Assembly (NCBI GenBank): GCA_029212415.1
Contig: JARGOF010000024.1
Coordinates: 1-57,821 of the forward strand
Source: Rhizobiaceae bacterium
GTDB lineage: Bacteria; Pseudomonadota; Alphaproteobacteria; Rhizobiales; Rhizobiaceae
Direction of reading: 5' to 3'
DNA: 57,821 bases
How positions within the stretch are numbered: position 1 is the first letter of the stretch; each line of letters opens with the position of its first letter. Made by a program: the position numbers and the translations under genes. This document shows, one piece after another, positions 23,128 through 32,062 of this stretch. A model generated the notes under the pieces. The model saw only the letters and a list, made by a program, of their open reading frames with translations, did not search any database and was not told where the DNA came from.

Positions 23128-25358
23128 TATTGTTCCCCCTGTTGCTGGCTGAGCAGCCCTTCAACCAATTGCCTGAGATCCGCCGGAGAATCCGGTTTTT
23201 CCAGATACGGTCGTTTTGATTCCTTCAGCAGGTGCTGTGATGCGGATCCCATCGTGTCTCCAGTCATGAATGCCAGCTTTTCAAGCAGGTCCGGATAATC
23301 ACGGCGGATGGAATCATAAATGCCCCTTCCATCCACACCGGGCATGTTCAGGTCACTCAAAACAACATCGTAGCTGTTCTTTTCCAACAGCTTGAGGGCT
23401 TCAAGGCCGGAATTGACGACATCAACCTGATAGCCCTGTTTGGCAAGAATCATCGATGCCAGTTCGCCCACTTCCACCTCATCATCAACGACCAGAATGG
23501 CGACATGGCCAGCCACCCGCGCAGCCGCGGGAATGGTCTGGTCTGCAGATTCGCTCGCTGCGGTCACCGGCAGTCTGATGCCGAACCGACTGCCATGCCT
23601 GTGCTCCGGATCAAGCCAGATCTGACCACCATGGGACAGAATGATCCGATGACAGAAGGCCAGACCGATGCCTGTGCCGTCGCCGACATCCTTGGTGGTG
23701 AAAAACGGTTCGAATATCCGCGCCCGGATATTGTCAGCGATGCCGGGGCCATTATCCGTCACGAATATCTCGATATAATCACCCGCAGGGGTGGTCACGG
23801 TCGATACATCGATACGATCACCGACGCCGGCCTTGGTGATGGCCTGTTCGGCATTGATAATCAGATTGATCAACACCTGGGTAATCTGGTCGGCATCGGC
23901 AAGGATGCAGGGAAGTTCCCCATCCAGACCACTGACGACCTCCAGCGCATCGCTGGTATGCCCGTAACCGGCAACGTCAACGGCCGTCTTGACGACGGCA
24001 TTGATATCCGTGACTTCCATTTTGGTCGGTTGCTGGCGCGCCATGGCCAGAAAGGTCTTGACGATCTTTGCACATCTTTCGGCCGCATCGCTGATTTTCT
24101 CGATCCGCTTGTGGGTCTGTGGATCCTCGACATCTTCTAGCAGCATCATCGAATGACCAACGACAATGGTCAGCGGGTTGTTGAGTTCGTGGGCCACGCC
24201 GGCCAGAAGCTCCCCCAGGGCCGACATTTTTTCATTCTGATAGAGCAGCTCGCGCTGATGCTCCAACTCGTCCTGCATGATCAGGTCGTCGGTCAGGTCG
24301 CGGGTGTTTGATACAATCACCTCTTGCCCCTGAAAGGAGATCAGGCGGGAAGAAACGGCGCCCCAGAATTTCTTGCCCGAGCCATTCCTGAATTCAGCCC
24401 TGCGGTTTTTGACCCAGCCCCTTTCCCGCAATTCCCGAATATATTTTTCTCGCTCCGCCGGATCGGCATAATAGGACTTGGAGCTGTCGACCGAACCAAA
24501 AAGGGCGGTGGATTCGGGGCTGACAAACAGCAATTTGCCAGTCTCCACATCGGTCATCTGGATGGGGACGGGACAGGCCTCCAGCACCTGACGGATCAAA
24601 GCATTGGCCTCCACCTGTGTGGTCAGGTCAATGGTCGTGGAGACAACCACATCCTCGCCCTTGAATTCCGTTATGCGACCCGAGATGGATGCAGGAAATT
24701 GCCGACCGGCCGCGTTGACGAGGGTAACGCGATAATCATCAATGCCACCATCGGCCAGCAATGCGGTCAGATAGTCGATGCGCTCCTCCGGAATGATGAA
24801 ATATTCCTTGGCGAATTTTTTATCGCCAAGCAGCTTGCGGGCGGCTTTGGAACGATAGATGACAGCACCGTCACTCATGCGCACCATGACGACACTGGCC
24901 GGGTTGGATTCCAGTACGGTGGTAAAAAGCAATTCGCTGTCGCGTTCAACGCTCTCTGCCTGTTTGCGAAGCGTGTTATCGGTTCCGGTGACGGCAAACC
25001 CGCCGGATTTTGTCGGATGCAGAGAAACCAGATAGCTTCTGCCGTCGCCAATTTCGAGTTCCAGATCCTGCACATGATCCAAAGTGTCGGAGAAATAGGC
25101 GGGAACCCATTCCTCCTTCTGGCCTGCGACATGAAAATGCATGCCGCGCCGCCCTGCCTCGCGCAGCAGGATTTCCCAGTCGAGGCCGGGCTGCAACAAG
25201 CCGGCGATGGGCCGGTTCATTTCCCTGTAGCGCCGGTTGAACAAAACAAGACAATTGTCCTCGTCAAAAAGCGCAAAGGCCTCCGCCAGGGATTCAATCG
25301 CATCGCGCAAAAGCGCATGGCCCTTGTCATTGTCATCCCGATTGTTGTGTCTGGGCAT
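23127..25358 (-). CDS. cytosolic PAS hybrid histidine kinase
   Basis: A 743-residue kinase with no membrane helix, so the signal is intracellular. Three PAS-like domains occupy about 15–130, 145–255 and 265–375. The dimerisation/phosphoacceptor motif is [19 protein letters not shown] (His at about 397). The ATP-binding domain (about 490–605) has [37 protein letters not shown]-terminal receiver (about 620–735) has the Asp in [14 protein letters not shown]. It forms a coupled pair with the OmpR-type regulator, giving a His–Asp–(His)–Asp arrangement whose phosphotransfer protein, if needed, is elsewhere. The ligand of the PAS domains is unknown; no haem or flavin motif is obvious. Confidence 0.92.
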   Translation of the reverse strand: MPRHNNRDDNDKGHALLRDAIESLAEAFALFDEDNCLVLFNRRYREMNRPIAGLLQPGLDWEILLREAGRRGMHFHVAGQKEEWVPAYFSDTLDHVQDLELEIGDGRSYLVSLHPTKSGGFAVTGTDNTLRKQAESVERDSELLFTTVLESNPASVVMVRMSDGAVIYRSKAARKLLGDKKFAKEYFIIPEERIDYLTALLADGGIDDYRVTLVNAAGRQFPASISGRITEFKGEDVVVSTTIDLTTQVEANALIRQVLEACPVPIQMTDVETGKLLFVSPESTALFGSVDSSKSYYADPAEREKYIRELRERGWVKNRRAEFRNGSGKKFWGAVSSRLISFQGQEVIVSNTRDLTDDLIMQDELEHQRELLYQNEKMSALGELLAGVAHELNNPLTIVVGHSMMLLEDVEDPQTHKRIEKISDAAERCAKIVKTFLAMARQQPTKMEVTDINAVVKTAVDVAGYGHTSDALEVVSGLDGELPCILADADQITQVLINLIINAEQAITKAGVGDRIDVSTVTTPAGDYIEIFVTDNGPGIADNIRARIFEPFFTTKDVGDGTGIGLAFCHRIILSHGGQIWLDPEHRHGSRFGIRLPVTAASESADQTIPAAARVAGHVAILVVDDEVEVGELASMILAKQGYQVDVVNSGLEALKLLEKNSYDVVLSDLNMPGVDGRGIYDSIRRDYPDLLEKLAFMTGDTMGSASQHLLKESKRPYLEKPDSPADLRQLVEGLLSQQQGEQ

Positions 25359-25516
25359 AGGTTTTCCAAACTCTGACAGGAACCCTGGTTTCGGCCTTTC
25401 GTGCCTGCATCAGGGCCATTGTCAGTTGCGCCAAAACACACAACGCAGGCCCCGCGCAATTTCCATCAAAACTATCCTATGAACGTTTCAATCGGTTTTC
25501 AATCATCACCCGATTT

Positions 25517-25530
25517 GTTTCAATTGTTTC
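25517..25530. promoter_or_regulatory. direct-repeat regulator site GTTTCAATTGTTTC
   Basis: Exact reverse complement of the site at 2793–2806. It lies 159 bases upstream of the kinase start and 241 upstream of the OsmC start. Confidence 0.55.
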
Positions 25531-25641
25531 AAACGGCGGCCTGTCCTGCCGATCCATGCCCCATCCTCAACCTGAGCCAACCCCCGGCAGACCTTGCCCC
25601 GTAGCTCTCATGGCTGTGGCAAAAAACAGAAAATTTCAACC

Positions 25642-25655
25642 GAAACAATTGAAAC
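25642..25655. promoter_or_regulatory. direct-repeat regulator site GAAACAATTGAAAC
   Basis: Third perfect copy of the 14-mer, 116 bases upstream of the OsmC gene and facing away from the copy at 25517. The two sites would allow joint control of the divergent genes. Confidence 0.55.
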
Positions 25656-25770
25656 CCGAAGGGCTGGGCTGCGGCATCAGACTGAAACATGGCCCCCCTA
25701 GAACGGCATTCGTCGCAAGACACAAACACATCAGCGACAGCAACCGGAAACACAACAAAGGAACAGAACA

Positions 25771-26352
25771 ATGACAACCAATGTAATGGAAAAACCCGCA
25801 AAAACAGCCATGAACGGCGTGGATGTCCCAACCCTTCTGGCAACCATCGGTGCCGTCAAAGGTGCGCGTGAACTGGCAAAATTCACATTCCGCGCCAAAG
25901 GAAACTGGGTCAACGGCACCCACAGCCGCGTCGGCGTAAAAGACTATTTTGGCGCCGGTGGCGAGCAGCAACGCACCCAGACATTGACGGTAGACGCAGA
26001 CCATACGACGGTCCTGTGCGGAACCGACAAGGGACCGACACCGCCTGAACTCCTGCTGATGGCACTTTCCGCCTGCATTACAGCCGGCATCGGCAATATT
26101 GCTTCGGCGCGCCAGATCGAAATCAATTCCATCGAGGCTCACGTTGAAGGTGACATAGATGTCCAGGGCATTCTCGGTCTCGACGATCAAGTGCGCAATG
26201 GTTTCAATGACATCCGCGCAACATTCGCCATCAGCGGCAACGCCAGTGATGAGCAGCTGCGTGCAATTGTTGAACAGTCCATCGCCCGCTCGGCAGTCTA
26301 CGACATGCTGACCAATGGGGCACCGGTCAACATCATGACCACGATCGCCTGA
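25771..26352 (+). CDS. OsmC-family protein
   Basis: A 193-residue OsmC-like protein. Family members reduce organic peroxides or handle reactive sulfur through a conserved Cys pair. The N-terminal strand region (FRAKGNWVNGTHSRVGVKDYFGAG) and TPPELLLMALSACITAGI are characteristic; Cys residues lie in VLCGTDKG and LSACITAG, the second at the usual helix position. The N-terminus is about 35 residues longer than compact OsmC proteins. A strong hairpin follows the stop. It is divergent from the two-component genes and may be one of their targets, since the gap contains two regulator-like repeats. The physiological substrate is unknown. Confidence 0.85.
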   Translation: MTTNVMEKPAKTAMNGVDVPTLLATIGAVKGARELAKFTFRAKGNWVNGTHSRVGVKDYFGAGGEQQRTQTLTVDADHTTVLCGTDKGPTPPELLLMALSACITAGIGNIASARQIEINSIEAHVEGDIDVQGILGLDDQVRNGFNDIRATFAISGNASDEQLRAIVEQSIARSAVYDMLTNGAPVNIMTTIA

Positions 26353-26363
26353 ACCAATGTGAA

Positions 26364-26386
26364 GGCGGACGCTTTCAGCGTCCGCC
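26364..26386 (+). terminator. hairpin after the OsmC gene
   Basis: GGCGGACGCT and AGCGTCCGCC form a perfect 10-pair stem with a three-base loop, 11 bases after the OsmC stop. No T-run follows, so it may be a factor-dependent terminator or an mRNA-stabilising hairpin. Confidence 0.6.
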
Positions 26387-26419
26387 TCAATCCATTCCTA
26401 TCATTTACGGAGAAATGTC

Positions 26420-27697
26420 GTGTCTTCTCGCACAGACGTCATCATCATTGGGGCCGGTCAGGCCGGTCTGGCCATGAGCTGCTGCCTGACTGAAATGGGC
26501 ATCGACCATGTCCTGCTCGAGCGCGGTCAGGTCGGCGAACGCTGGCGGTCCGAAAGATGGGATTCGCTGCGCCTTCTGACGCCAAACTGGATGACCCGGC
26601 TGCCGCATTGCCCCAGCCATGGCAAGAGTTCGAAAGGCTTCATGCGAAGCAGGCATTTCGTGCAGTTTCTGGAGGACTATCGCCTTTCTTTTGCCGCACC
26701 TGTTCAGTCGCAAACCCGTGTAGTTTCGGTCACATTGCAGGGCAATGGTTACCTGGTCGAGACGGATCGGGGCGATTGGCAGGCCAGGTCCGTCGTCATT
26801 GCAACCGGCGCCTGCGACAGACCCTTCATACCGCAGATGGCCGGCCATTTGTCAGAACATATTCACCAGATCACACCGGGCCAATACCGCCGGGCCAATC
26901 TGCTGCCGGTCGGCAAGGTACTGGTTGTTGGCGCCTCGGCGACAGGCATTCAGTTGGCCGAAGAAATTCATCGCTCGGGGCGCGACGTCACCATTGCCGT
27001 CGGGCGCCATGTGCCCGTACCACGCCACTACCGTGGCCGCGACATCATGGAATGGCTCGACCTGTGCGGTTTCCTCAGGGATCGGCGCAAGAGCGACGCT
27101 GACCCGCACGCAATGATCCGCCAGCCTTCCTTGCAGCTGATCGGCAACCTGGAGGGCCGCTCCATAGATCTCCAGCTGCTGCAGCAACAGGGCGTGAGGA
27201 TCATCGGACGCGCCACAGGCGCCAGTGAGGATGCCATGCAATTTGCAACGGACCTCAAAGCTGAATGCAGAGCGGCACGCGAGCGCCGAAACCGCCTCTT
27301 GGCGCGCATCGATACCTATGCAGCAAGTCGGGATATTGACGCGCCAGAGGATGCGTATGCCCGAAGGGCAGCCACCCCCGTTGCCAGGCCGATCGAAACA
27401 ATCAATCTGAGACACGAGGGCATCCGCACAATCGTCTGGGCGACCGGATATCGGCGCGAATACCCCTGGCTGAAAGTGCCGGTGGTCGACAGTTTGGGTG
27501 AAATCGAAAACCATGGCGGAGAGACGCCCTCGCCGGGTCTCTTCACACTCGGCCTGCCCTTCATGCGTCATCGGGCATCGACCTTCATTGATGGCGTGGG
27601 TCGCGATGCAGAATATCTGGCAACCCGGATCGCCGCGCATGTGCATCAAGCGGCGCCAAGGGCTTCGTTTGCAGCGCTGGCTGCACTGGCCGCATGA
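26420..27697 (+). CDS. flavin-containing monooxygenase-like oxidoreductase
   Basis: A 425-residue FAD/NADPH enzyme. FAD-binding GAGQAG is at residues 11–16 (VIIIGAGQAGLAMS), the NADPH motif in VVGASATGIQLAEEI (about 169–183), and the late ATGYRREYPWL (about 343–353) is typical of FMO and Baeyer–Villiger-like enzymes. A GTG start at 26420 is used because GGAG lies seven bases upstream; the nearby ATG at 26415 is out of frame. It ends 24 bases before metA, so the two are probably co-transcribed. That pairing hints at oxidation of a sulfur or nitrogen compound linked to methionine metabolism, but the substrate is unknown. Confidence 0.85.
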   Translation: MSSRTDVIIIGAGQAGLAMSCCLTEMGIDHVLLERGQVGERWRSERWDSLRLLTPNWMTRLPHCPSHGKSSKGFMRSRHFVQFLEDYRLSFAAPVQSQTRVVSVTLQGNGYLVETDRGDWQARSVVIATGACDRPFIPQMAGHLSEHIHQITPGQYRRANLLPVGKVLVVGASATGIQLAEEIHRSGRDVTIAVGRHVPVPRHYRGRDIMEWLDLCGFLRDRRKSDADPHAMIRQPSLQLIGNLEGRSIDLQLLQQQGVRIIGRATGASEDAMQFATDLKAECRAARERRNRLLARIDTYAASRDIDAPEDAYARRAATPVARPIETINLRHEGIRTIVWATGYRREYPWLKVPVVDSLGEIENHGGETPSPGLFTLGLPFMRHRASTFIDGVGRDAEYLATRIAAHVHQAAPRASFAALAALAA

Positions 27698-27721
27698 GAA
27701 TATGAGAGAGAGGCTGGATCA

Positions 27722-28639
27722 ATGAGCGTCTTCATACCAAAAGGCTTTGCCAGGATGCAGGATCTGCTGAGCGAAGGTTGTTGCCTGATTGCCGGCCAGT
27801 CCGATCGCGCCCTGCGCATTGGCCTGCTGAACCTGATGCCGGAGAAAAAGATTGCCGAGCGGCAATTTGCCCGCATGCTCAACGCCAGCCCGCTTGACAC
27901 ACAATTGTTGCCGTTGAAATTGGCATCACACGCACCACGTCATTGTGAAACGGCCTACATGGACAAAGTCTACCAACTGGCAACCCGGGAAAAGGTCACC
28001 AGCCTTGATGGCCTGATCATCACCGGCGCGCCGGTCGAGCATCTGGACTTTGCCGATGTCGATTACTGGGGTGAACTGTCGGGCCTGCTGGATAGCCTGA
28101 AGGTCCTGGATGTACAAACATTGTTCATTTGCTGGGCGGCACAGGCAGCGCTCTATCGCTATTACGGGATTGCCAAGCATCGGCTTGCCCAAAAGGCCTT
28201 CGGCGTATTCCCGCAATATGTCTTTGAACCCGGCTGCGGTCTTGTGGTCGGCATCGACAGAAAATTCCCAACGCCGGTTTCCCGGCATACAACAACACAT
28301 ACAATGGATATCCTGCAGCACAGGCCCCTTCGGCTGGTTGCCGGTTCGCACCAGTCCGGCCCTGCCCTCATTGATGATCGCGATACCAACAGCACCTATA
28401 TGTTCAATCATCTGGAATATGAGTCTGATACGCTGCAGCAGGAATATCTCCGCGATCTGCGCAGGCAGGACGCGATGGTCGCGCCGCCAGACAAAAAACG
28501 GCTAGCACCACCCGCCAGCATCGACGGACGATCGTGGGAGCCATCGGCCCGGCGGTTTTTCGTCAACTGGCTGGCACGCATGGGCGACAGGAATGAGCGT
28601 AAAAATACCAGAGCGCCCAGTCTTGAAGCGGCGGCCTGA
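27722..28639 (+). CDS. metA: homoserine O-acyltransferase (MetA family), predicted acetyl-CoA specific
   Basis: First enzyme of methionine synthesis; it activates homoserine on the hydroxyl. The 305-residue protein shows the MetA signatures: catalytic Cys in FICWAAQAALYRYYG (C137), SRHTTTHTMD, and FNHLEYE supplying His230 and Glu232. The acyl-donor position is Glu106 (ITGAPVEHLDF). In this family Glu there goes with acetyl-CoA and Gly with succinyl-CoA, as shown for the Bacillus enzyme, so homoserine O-acetyltransferase activity is predicted despite the usual 'succinyltransferase' label. The gene lies 24 bases after the flavin monooxygenase gene. Confidence 0.92.
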   Translation: MSVFIPKGFARMQDLLSEGCCLIAGQSDRALRIGLLNLMPEKKIAERQFARMLNASPLDTQLLPLKLASHAPRHCETAYMDKVYQLATREKVTSLDGLIITGAPVEHLDFADVDYWGELSGLLDSLKVLDVQTLFICWAAQAALYRYYGIAKHRLAQKAFGVFPQYVFEPGCGLVVGIDRKFPTPVSRHTTTHTMDILQHRPLRLVAGSHQSGPALIDDRDTNSTYMFNHLEYESDTLQQEYLRDLRRQDAMVAPPDKKRLAPPASIDGRSWEPSARRFFVNWLARMGDRNERKNTRAPSLEAAA

Positions 28640-28749
28640 TGGAAGCGCTCAACGATTGAAATGTTGACACCCATTTTAAGACCGCGTTTGATTGCAAACC
28701 TGTTGCTATGGTCTGATTCAGCCATTTATCCCGTCGGAAGGGTTCCGGT

Positions 28750-29112
28750 ATGATGTCCGAAAGAACATTGTTTGAAAAATATGGCGGCTTTTCCAAAGTC
28801 AGCAAAATAGTCATGGCTTTCTATGACACCTTGCTGGACAGCGATGATATAGGCCCGTTTTTTGATGATATAGACATGTCAAAGATGGTCGACCACCAGA
28901 CCAAATTCATCTCGTCGCTGCTGGGTGGCCCTGCGTCCTACAGCGACAATCAGCTTCGGCAGTTCCATACGCACCTGAAGATCGAGGATGCGCATTTCGA
29001 TGAAATGAAAACGGTGCTCGAAGCAACGCTGGTGGACCACGGGTTTGTACCGGACGATATACAGACGGTTATGCAATCCATAGAAACCCGTCGAAATCTG
29101 GTTGTGGGGTAG
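28750..29112 (+). CDS. group I truncated haemoglobin
   Basis: A 120-residue 2-on-2 globin. The distal B10 Tyr lies in MAFYDTLLD (Y25), the E-helix in DHQTKFISSLLGGPASY and the proximal His in LRQFHTHLKIEDAHF (H73, by alignment with mycobacterial trHbN). Such proteins bind O2 or NO or detoxify NO. The start at 28750 follows GGAAGG by nine bases; a second ATG is adjacent. The stop codon is only four bases before the start of the cyclase gene, whose ribosome binding site lies inside this gene's last codons. The globin is therefore probably made together with the cyclase and may act as its haem-based sensor partner. Confidence 0.9.
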   Translation: MMSERTLFEKYGGFSKVSKIVMAFYDTLLDSDDIGPFFDDIDMSKMVDHQTKFISSLLGGPASYSDNQLRQFHTHLKIEDAHFDEMKTVLEATLVDHGFVPDDIQTVMQSIETRRNLVVG

Positions 29113-29116
29113 CATC

Positions 29117-30172
29117 ATGTCAATCGAGGCCATCAACGAACAGCTTCTGCGTGCCATCGGTGTGGGCGTTGCCCTGCTCGATCGCAAGACGCTGAAATTC
29201 AATTTTCACAACGACACATTCGAGGAATGGTTCGGCAACCCGGATGAAACCACCACGCTGCAGGACATGTTTGCCGAACTGGATGTCGATGAACTCAATG
29301 CGGGCCTGAGAGAAAACCGCCGCTTTACCACGGAAACAAAATTCAAGAAAAAGCGCCGCACCATGGTCATCGCGCTGGATTTTACCGCCGCCCATGAGAA
29401 GCAGCGGGAAATTGCCGTGCTCGTCTGTCAGAACATCACCCGCATTCGCGAACTGGAATCGATGATAGATTCCTATTCCACCATGGTGGAACGCAATACC
29501 AGGGAGATAAAGCGCGAAAAGGAACAGGTGGAAAAACTGCTGCTCAACCTGATGCCGCGATCCGTCTATGAAGAATACAAGACCTTTGGCGTCGTCACGC
29601 CGCAGCTCTATGATCCGGTTTCCGTTCTCATGCTTGATTTCATAGGGTTTTCCGAAAAGGTCACAACCCTTGATCCGGGTGTCACCGTCACCGAGCTCAA
29701 CGATATCTACAGCGCATTTGACCGGATCGGCGAGCAATTTGGTTGCGAACGGATCAAGACCGTTGGCGATGCCTATGTCACTGTGGCGGGCGTACCCGAC
29801 CCGACGCCCGACCACGCAAAGTCCGTCGCCAATGCGGCCATTCGGTTTGTACGCTACCTGGAGCGCCGCAATGCCAGCCATCCCCATCAATGGCAATGCC
29901 GCATCGGTCTGGCAACCGGATCGGTGATCGGGTCCGTCGTCGGAATCCAGAAATATGTCTACGACATTTTCGGCCCGGCCGTTCATCTGGCAACACAATT
30001 GCAGAATTTCTCCAGTCCCATGGAGATCAGCGTACAGGACGAAATGGCCCGCTCCCTGAATGATCTGTTCGAAATGACCGATCAGGGCGCCAGGATGATA
30101 CCGGGCTTTTCCGAACAGCCGGTCTGGCGCCTGCTCGACAACCGCAAAACGCCTGCAGGTCGCGCCGTGTAA
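29117..30172 (+). CDS. class III nucleotide cyclase homologue with altered catalytic site
   Basis: A 351-residue soluble protein: N-terminal PAS-like domain (about 5–115), coiled-coil linker ending in EQVEKLLLNLMPRSVYEEY (a helix like that of soluble guanylate cyclases), then a class III cyclase domain (about 165–340). Both metal Asp residues are present (LDFIGFSE, D174; TVGDAYVTVAG, D218), as are K214 and D283, the pair that marks ATP specificity. The transition-state residues are not: the usual V-N-x-A-x-R reads VHLATQLQ, with His290 for Asn and Gln294 for Arg. Activity may be low, different or absent. Tight coupling to the truncated haemoglobin gene upstream suggests gas or redox control. 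Confidence 0.88.
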   Translation: MSIEAINEQLLRAIGVGVALLDRKTLKFNFHNDTFEEWFGNPDETTTLQDMFAELDVDELNAGLRENRRFTTETKFKKKRRTMVIALDFTAAHEKQREIAVLVCQNITRIRELESMIDSYSTMVERNTREIKREKEQVEKLLLNLMPRSVYEEYKTFGVVTPQLYDPVSVLMLDFIGFSEKVTTLDPGVTVTELNDIYSAFDRIGEQFGCERIKTVGDAYVTVAGVPDPTPDHAKSVANAAIRFVRYLERRNASHPHQWQCRIGLATGSVIGSVVGIQKYVYDIFGPAVHLATQLQNFSSPMEISVQDEMARSLNDLFEMTDQGARMIPGFSEQPVWRLLDNRKTPAGRAV

Positions 30173-30192
30173 TCCAGCCATGGGTTACGCAC

Positions 30193-30870
30193 TTATGTAC
30201 TGGCAGGTTCAGCCGGTGCCGTGAGGAATGAGCGCACCATCACCCGAGCCGCGGCATGCTGTCCGGCACGCCATTGCTGCGTGTCCAGATCCTTCTCGAA
30301 AATCACCGAGAGCGTATAGGCATTGGCCAGGTGAAACTGGTTGAGCGCGACCATCATCACATAGACCTGCAACGGATCGAGGTCTCCCCTGACCGTGCCA
30401 GCCGCCACACCGCGTACCAGAAAATCGTCAATCAGACGCAGCACCGGAGAAGACATTTGCGAGACGCGTGTTGACGTCTTGAGATAGCGGGCCTTTTGCA
30501 CGTTCTCATTCATCAGCAGGCGCACCAGATGCCTGTTGGTCTGAAAATGCCGGTTCATGAAGTCGAACAGTTGCATCAGGCCCTCGAGCGGCTCCAGATG
30601 GTCAACGTCAATTTTCAATTCCGCGCTTCTCAGGTCACCGAGTGCCTCTTCAAGCACGGTCACGTAAAGCGCCGATTTGGAGCCGAAATAGTGGTAAAGC
30701 ATACGTGGGTTGCTGCCGGCTTTGGCGACAATACGTTCCGTGCGTGCGCCGGCAAATCCATGCTGGGCAAATTCGTTTCGTGCCGCCTGCAATATTTTTT
30801 CTTTTGTATCGGCCGCGTTGCGCCTTTGCTTGGGCCTCTTGCCGGCCGCAGAATTGGTTTCAGCAGCCAT
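30193..30870 (-). CDS. TetR-family regulator
   Basis: A 225-residue repressor-type protein. The helix-turn-helix spans about 18–65 (KEKILQAARNEFAQHGFAGARTERIVAKAGSNPRMLYHYFGSKSALY); the all-helical C-terminal domain binds an unknown ligand. The general sequence recalls RutR-like regulators of pyrimidine and nitrogen metabolism, a tentative comparison. AGGAGG six bases upstream fixes the start at 30870. It overlaps the amidase stop by 11 bases, so it is the third gene of the isochorismatase–amidase–TetR unit and probably regulates that unit or the divergent transporter. Confidence 0.88.
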   Translation of the reverse strand: MAAETNSAAGKRPKQRRNAADTKEKILQAARNEFAQHGFAGARTERIVAKAGSNPRMLYHYFGSKSALYVTVLEEALGDLRSAELKIDVDHLEPLEGLMQLFDFMNRHFQTNRHLVRLLMNENVQKARYLKTSTRVSQMSSPVLRLIDDFLVRGVAAGTVRGDLDPLQVYVMMVALNQFHLANAYTLSVIFEKDLDTQQWRAGQHAAARVMVRSFLTAPAEPAST

Positions 30871-32062
30871 CGAATCCTCCTGCTTGCATCGATAGTCTTA
30901 CAGCCAGATCAAGCAGTGGCAAATCCGCATTCCTCGCCCCGAGCAGCGACAGGCCGACCCCTTGCACATTTGCGGGCAAACCCATCTGCGCCTGGGGTGC
31001 GCCGGCGTGTCCGGCAACGGCTGTCAGTCCGAGTGTTTTTGCATAAAAAGCCGCGATGAGATCCGGATCGGCATTTGTGTTGAGATGACGCTGCGAAACC
31101 ACCGGCAGAATCAAAGCCGTATCCGGTGGACAAAGGGCCGCGATGTGCGCCGCAATTGTCCGGCGCGTTTCACAGGCGGCCCGGTAGTCATCCTCGCGCA
31201 GCGTCAGCGCTCCCGCAAATCTCTGTTCGATCGAAGCATCGAATTTCGGTCGGATGGTAGCGATCCGCTCACCCAGCGCCTGTCCGATTTCAAATCCCTG
31301 TACAACTGCATAGACCTGCTGAAAGAGGTCGAGTGACATGTTTTCAAACAGGCGCACAGGTGCATGCGTCGTGATCGCTGCGGCGCCATGTCTGATATCG
31401 CGGGCAACATCCGGCGCCACATGATCGAGACCATCTTCCACCAGCCGGATGCGGGTAATCGGCCTCCCCTTGCCTGCTGGGAAAAGCGCATGGCCGACGG
31501 CGCGAAGTGTTTGGGCATCGCGCGAAAACCATCCCGGCGTGTCGTAACCCGGAGCAAATGGCAAGACGCCCTGCATGCTCAAGGCGCCATGGCTGGGACG
31601 GAAACCGAAGATCCCGCAGAATGCCGCAGGCACCCGCACCGAGCCGCCAGTATCGGTTCCAACGGCGAAATCGACAAGTCCCGCAGCTGTCACAACGGCG
31701 GATCCGCTGGAAGAACCGCCAGGCAACCAGGCGCTGTTGCGCGGATTGACGGGCGTACCGTAATGCGCATTGACGCCCTCCAGGCTGAACGCCAGTTCAT
31801 CGGTGACGGTCTTGCCGATCAGTTGCCCCCCCGCATTCAGCAATTGGCTGACAATAATCGCGTGCCGCTCCGCAGGCCGACTTGCCGCCAACCAATCGGG
31901 GTTTCCGCCGCCAGTTCTGTATCCGGCAATGTCGATGAGATCCTTGACCGCAAAACGCAGCCCATCCAGCGTACCGGTTCCGGTAGGCTGGACGACAAAT
32001 TGTCCGCCGGGAAGAAAGCCATGACAGGGATCGCTGAAATGTGGGTGCCCGGCCTTTGTCAC
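30860..32062 (-). CDS. amidase-signature hydrolase
   Basis: A 400-residue amidase of the Ser–cisSer–Lys class. The triad is visible: K40 in LRFAVKDLIDIAG, the cis-Ser in LPGGSSSGSAVV (about 117) and nucleophile S141 in GTDTGGSVRVPAAF. Length and the short C-terminal part resemble the AtzF/allophanate and indole-acetamide hydrolase groups, but substrate cannot be set from this. Start overlaps the isochorismatase-fold hydrolase stop by four bases. Together the two hydrolases would release ammonia stepwise from an amide or ureide brought in by the divergent importer. Confidence 0.88.
   Translation of the reverse strand: MTKAGHPHFSDPCHGFLPGGQFVVQPTGTGTLDGLRFAVKDLIDIAGYRTGGGNPDWLAASRPAERHAIIVSQLLNAGGQLIGKTVTDELAFSLEGVNAHYGTPVNPRNSAWLPGGSSSGSAVVTAAGLVDFAVGTDTGGSVRVPAAFCGIFGFRPSHGALSMQGVLPFAPGYDTPGWFSRDAQTLRAVGHALFPAGKGRPITRIRLVEDGLDHVAPDVARDIRHGAAAITTHAPVRLFENMSLDLFQQVYAVVQGFEIGQALGERIATIRPKFDASIEQRFAGALTLREDDYRAACETRRTIAAHIAALCPPDTALILPVVSQRHLNTNADPDLIAAFYAKTLGLTAVAGHAGAPQAQMGLPANVQGVGLSLLGARNADLPLLDLAVRLSMQAGGFDGC

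Larger units (their letters stand above)
25359..25770. other. gene-free control region with two perfect GTTTC repeats
   Basis: A 412-base divergent gap between the hybrid kinase and OsmC genes. No coding sequence with a ribosome binding site is visible. It carries two perfect copies of the 14-base repeat in opposite orientation (25517–25530 and 25642–25655) and a looser GTTTCAATCGGTTTTC at 25485–25500. Confidence 0.6.
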
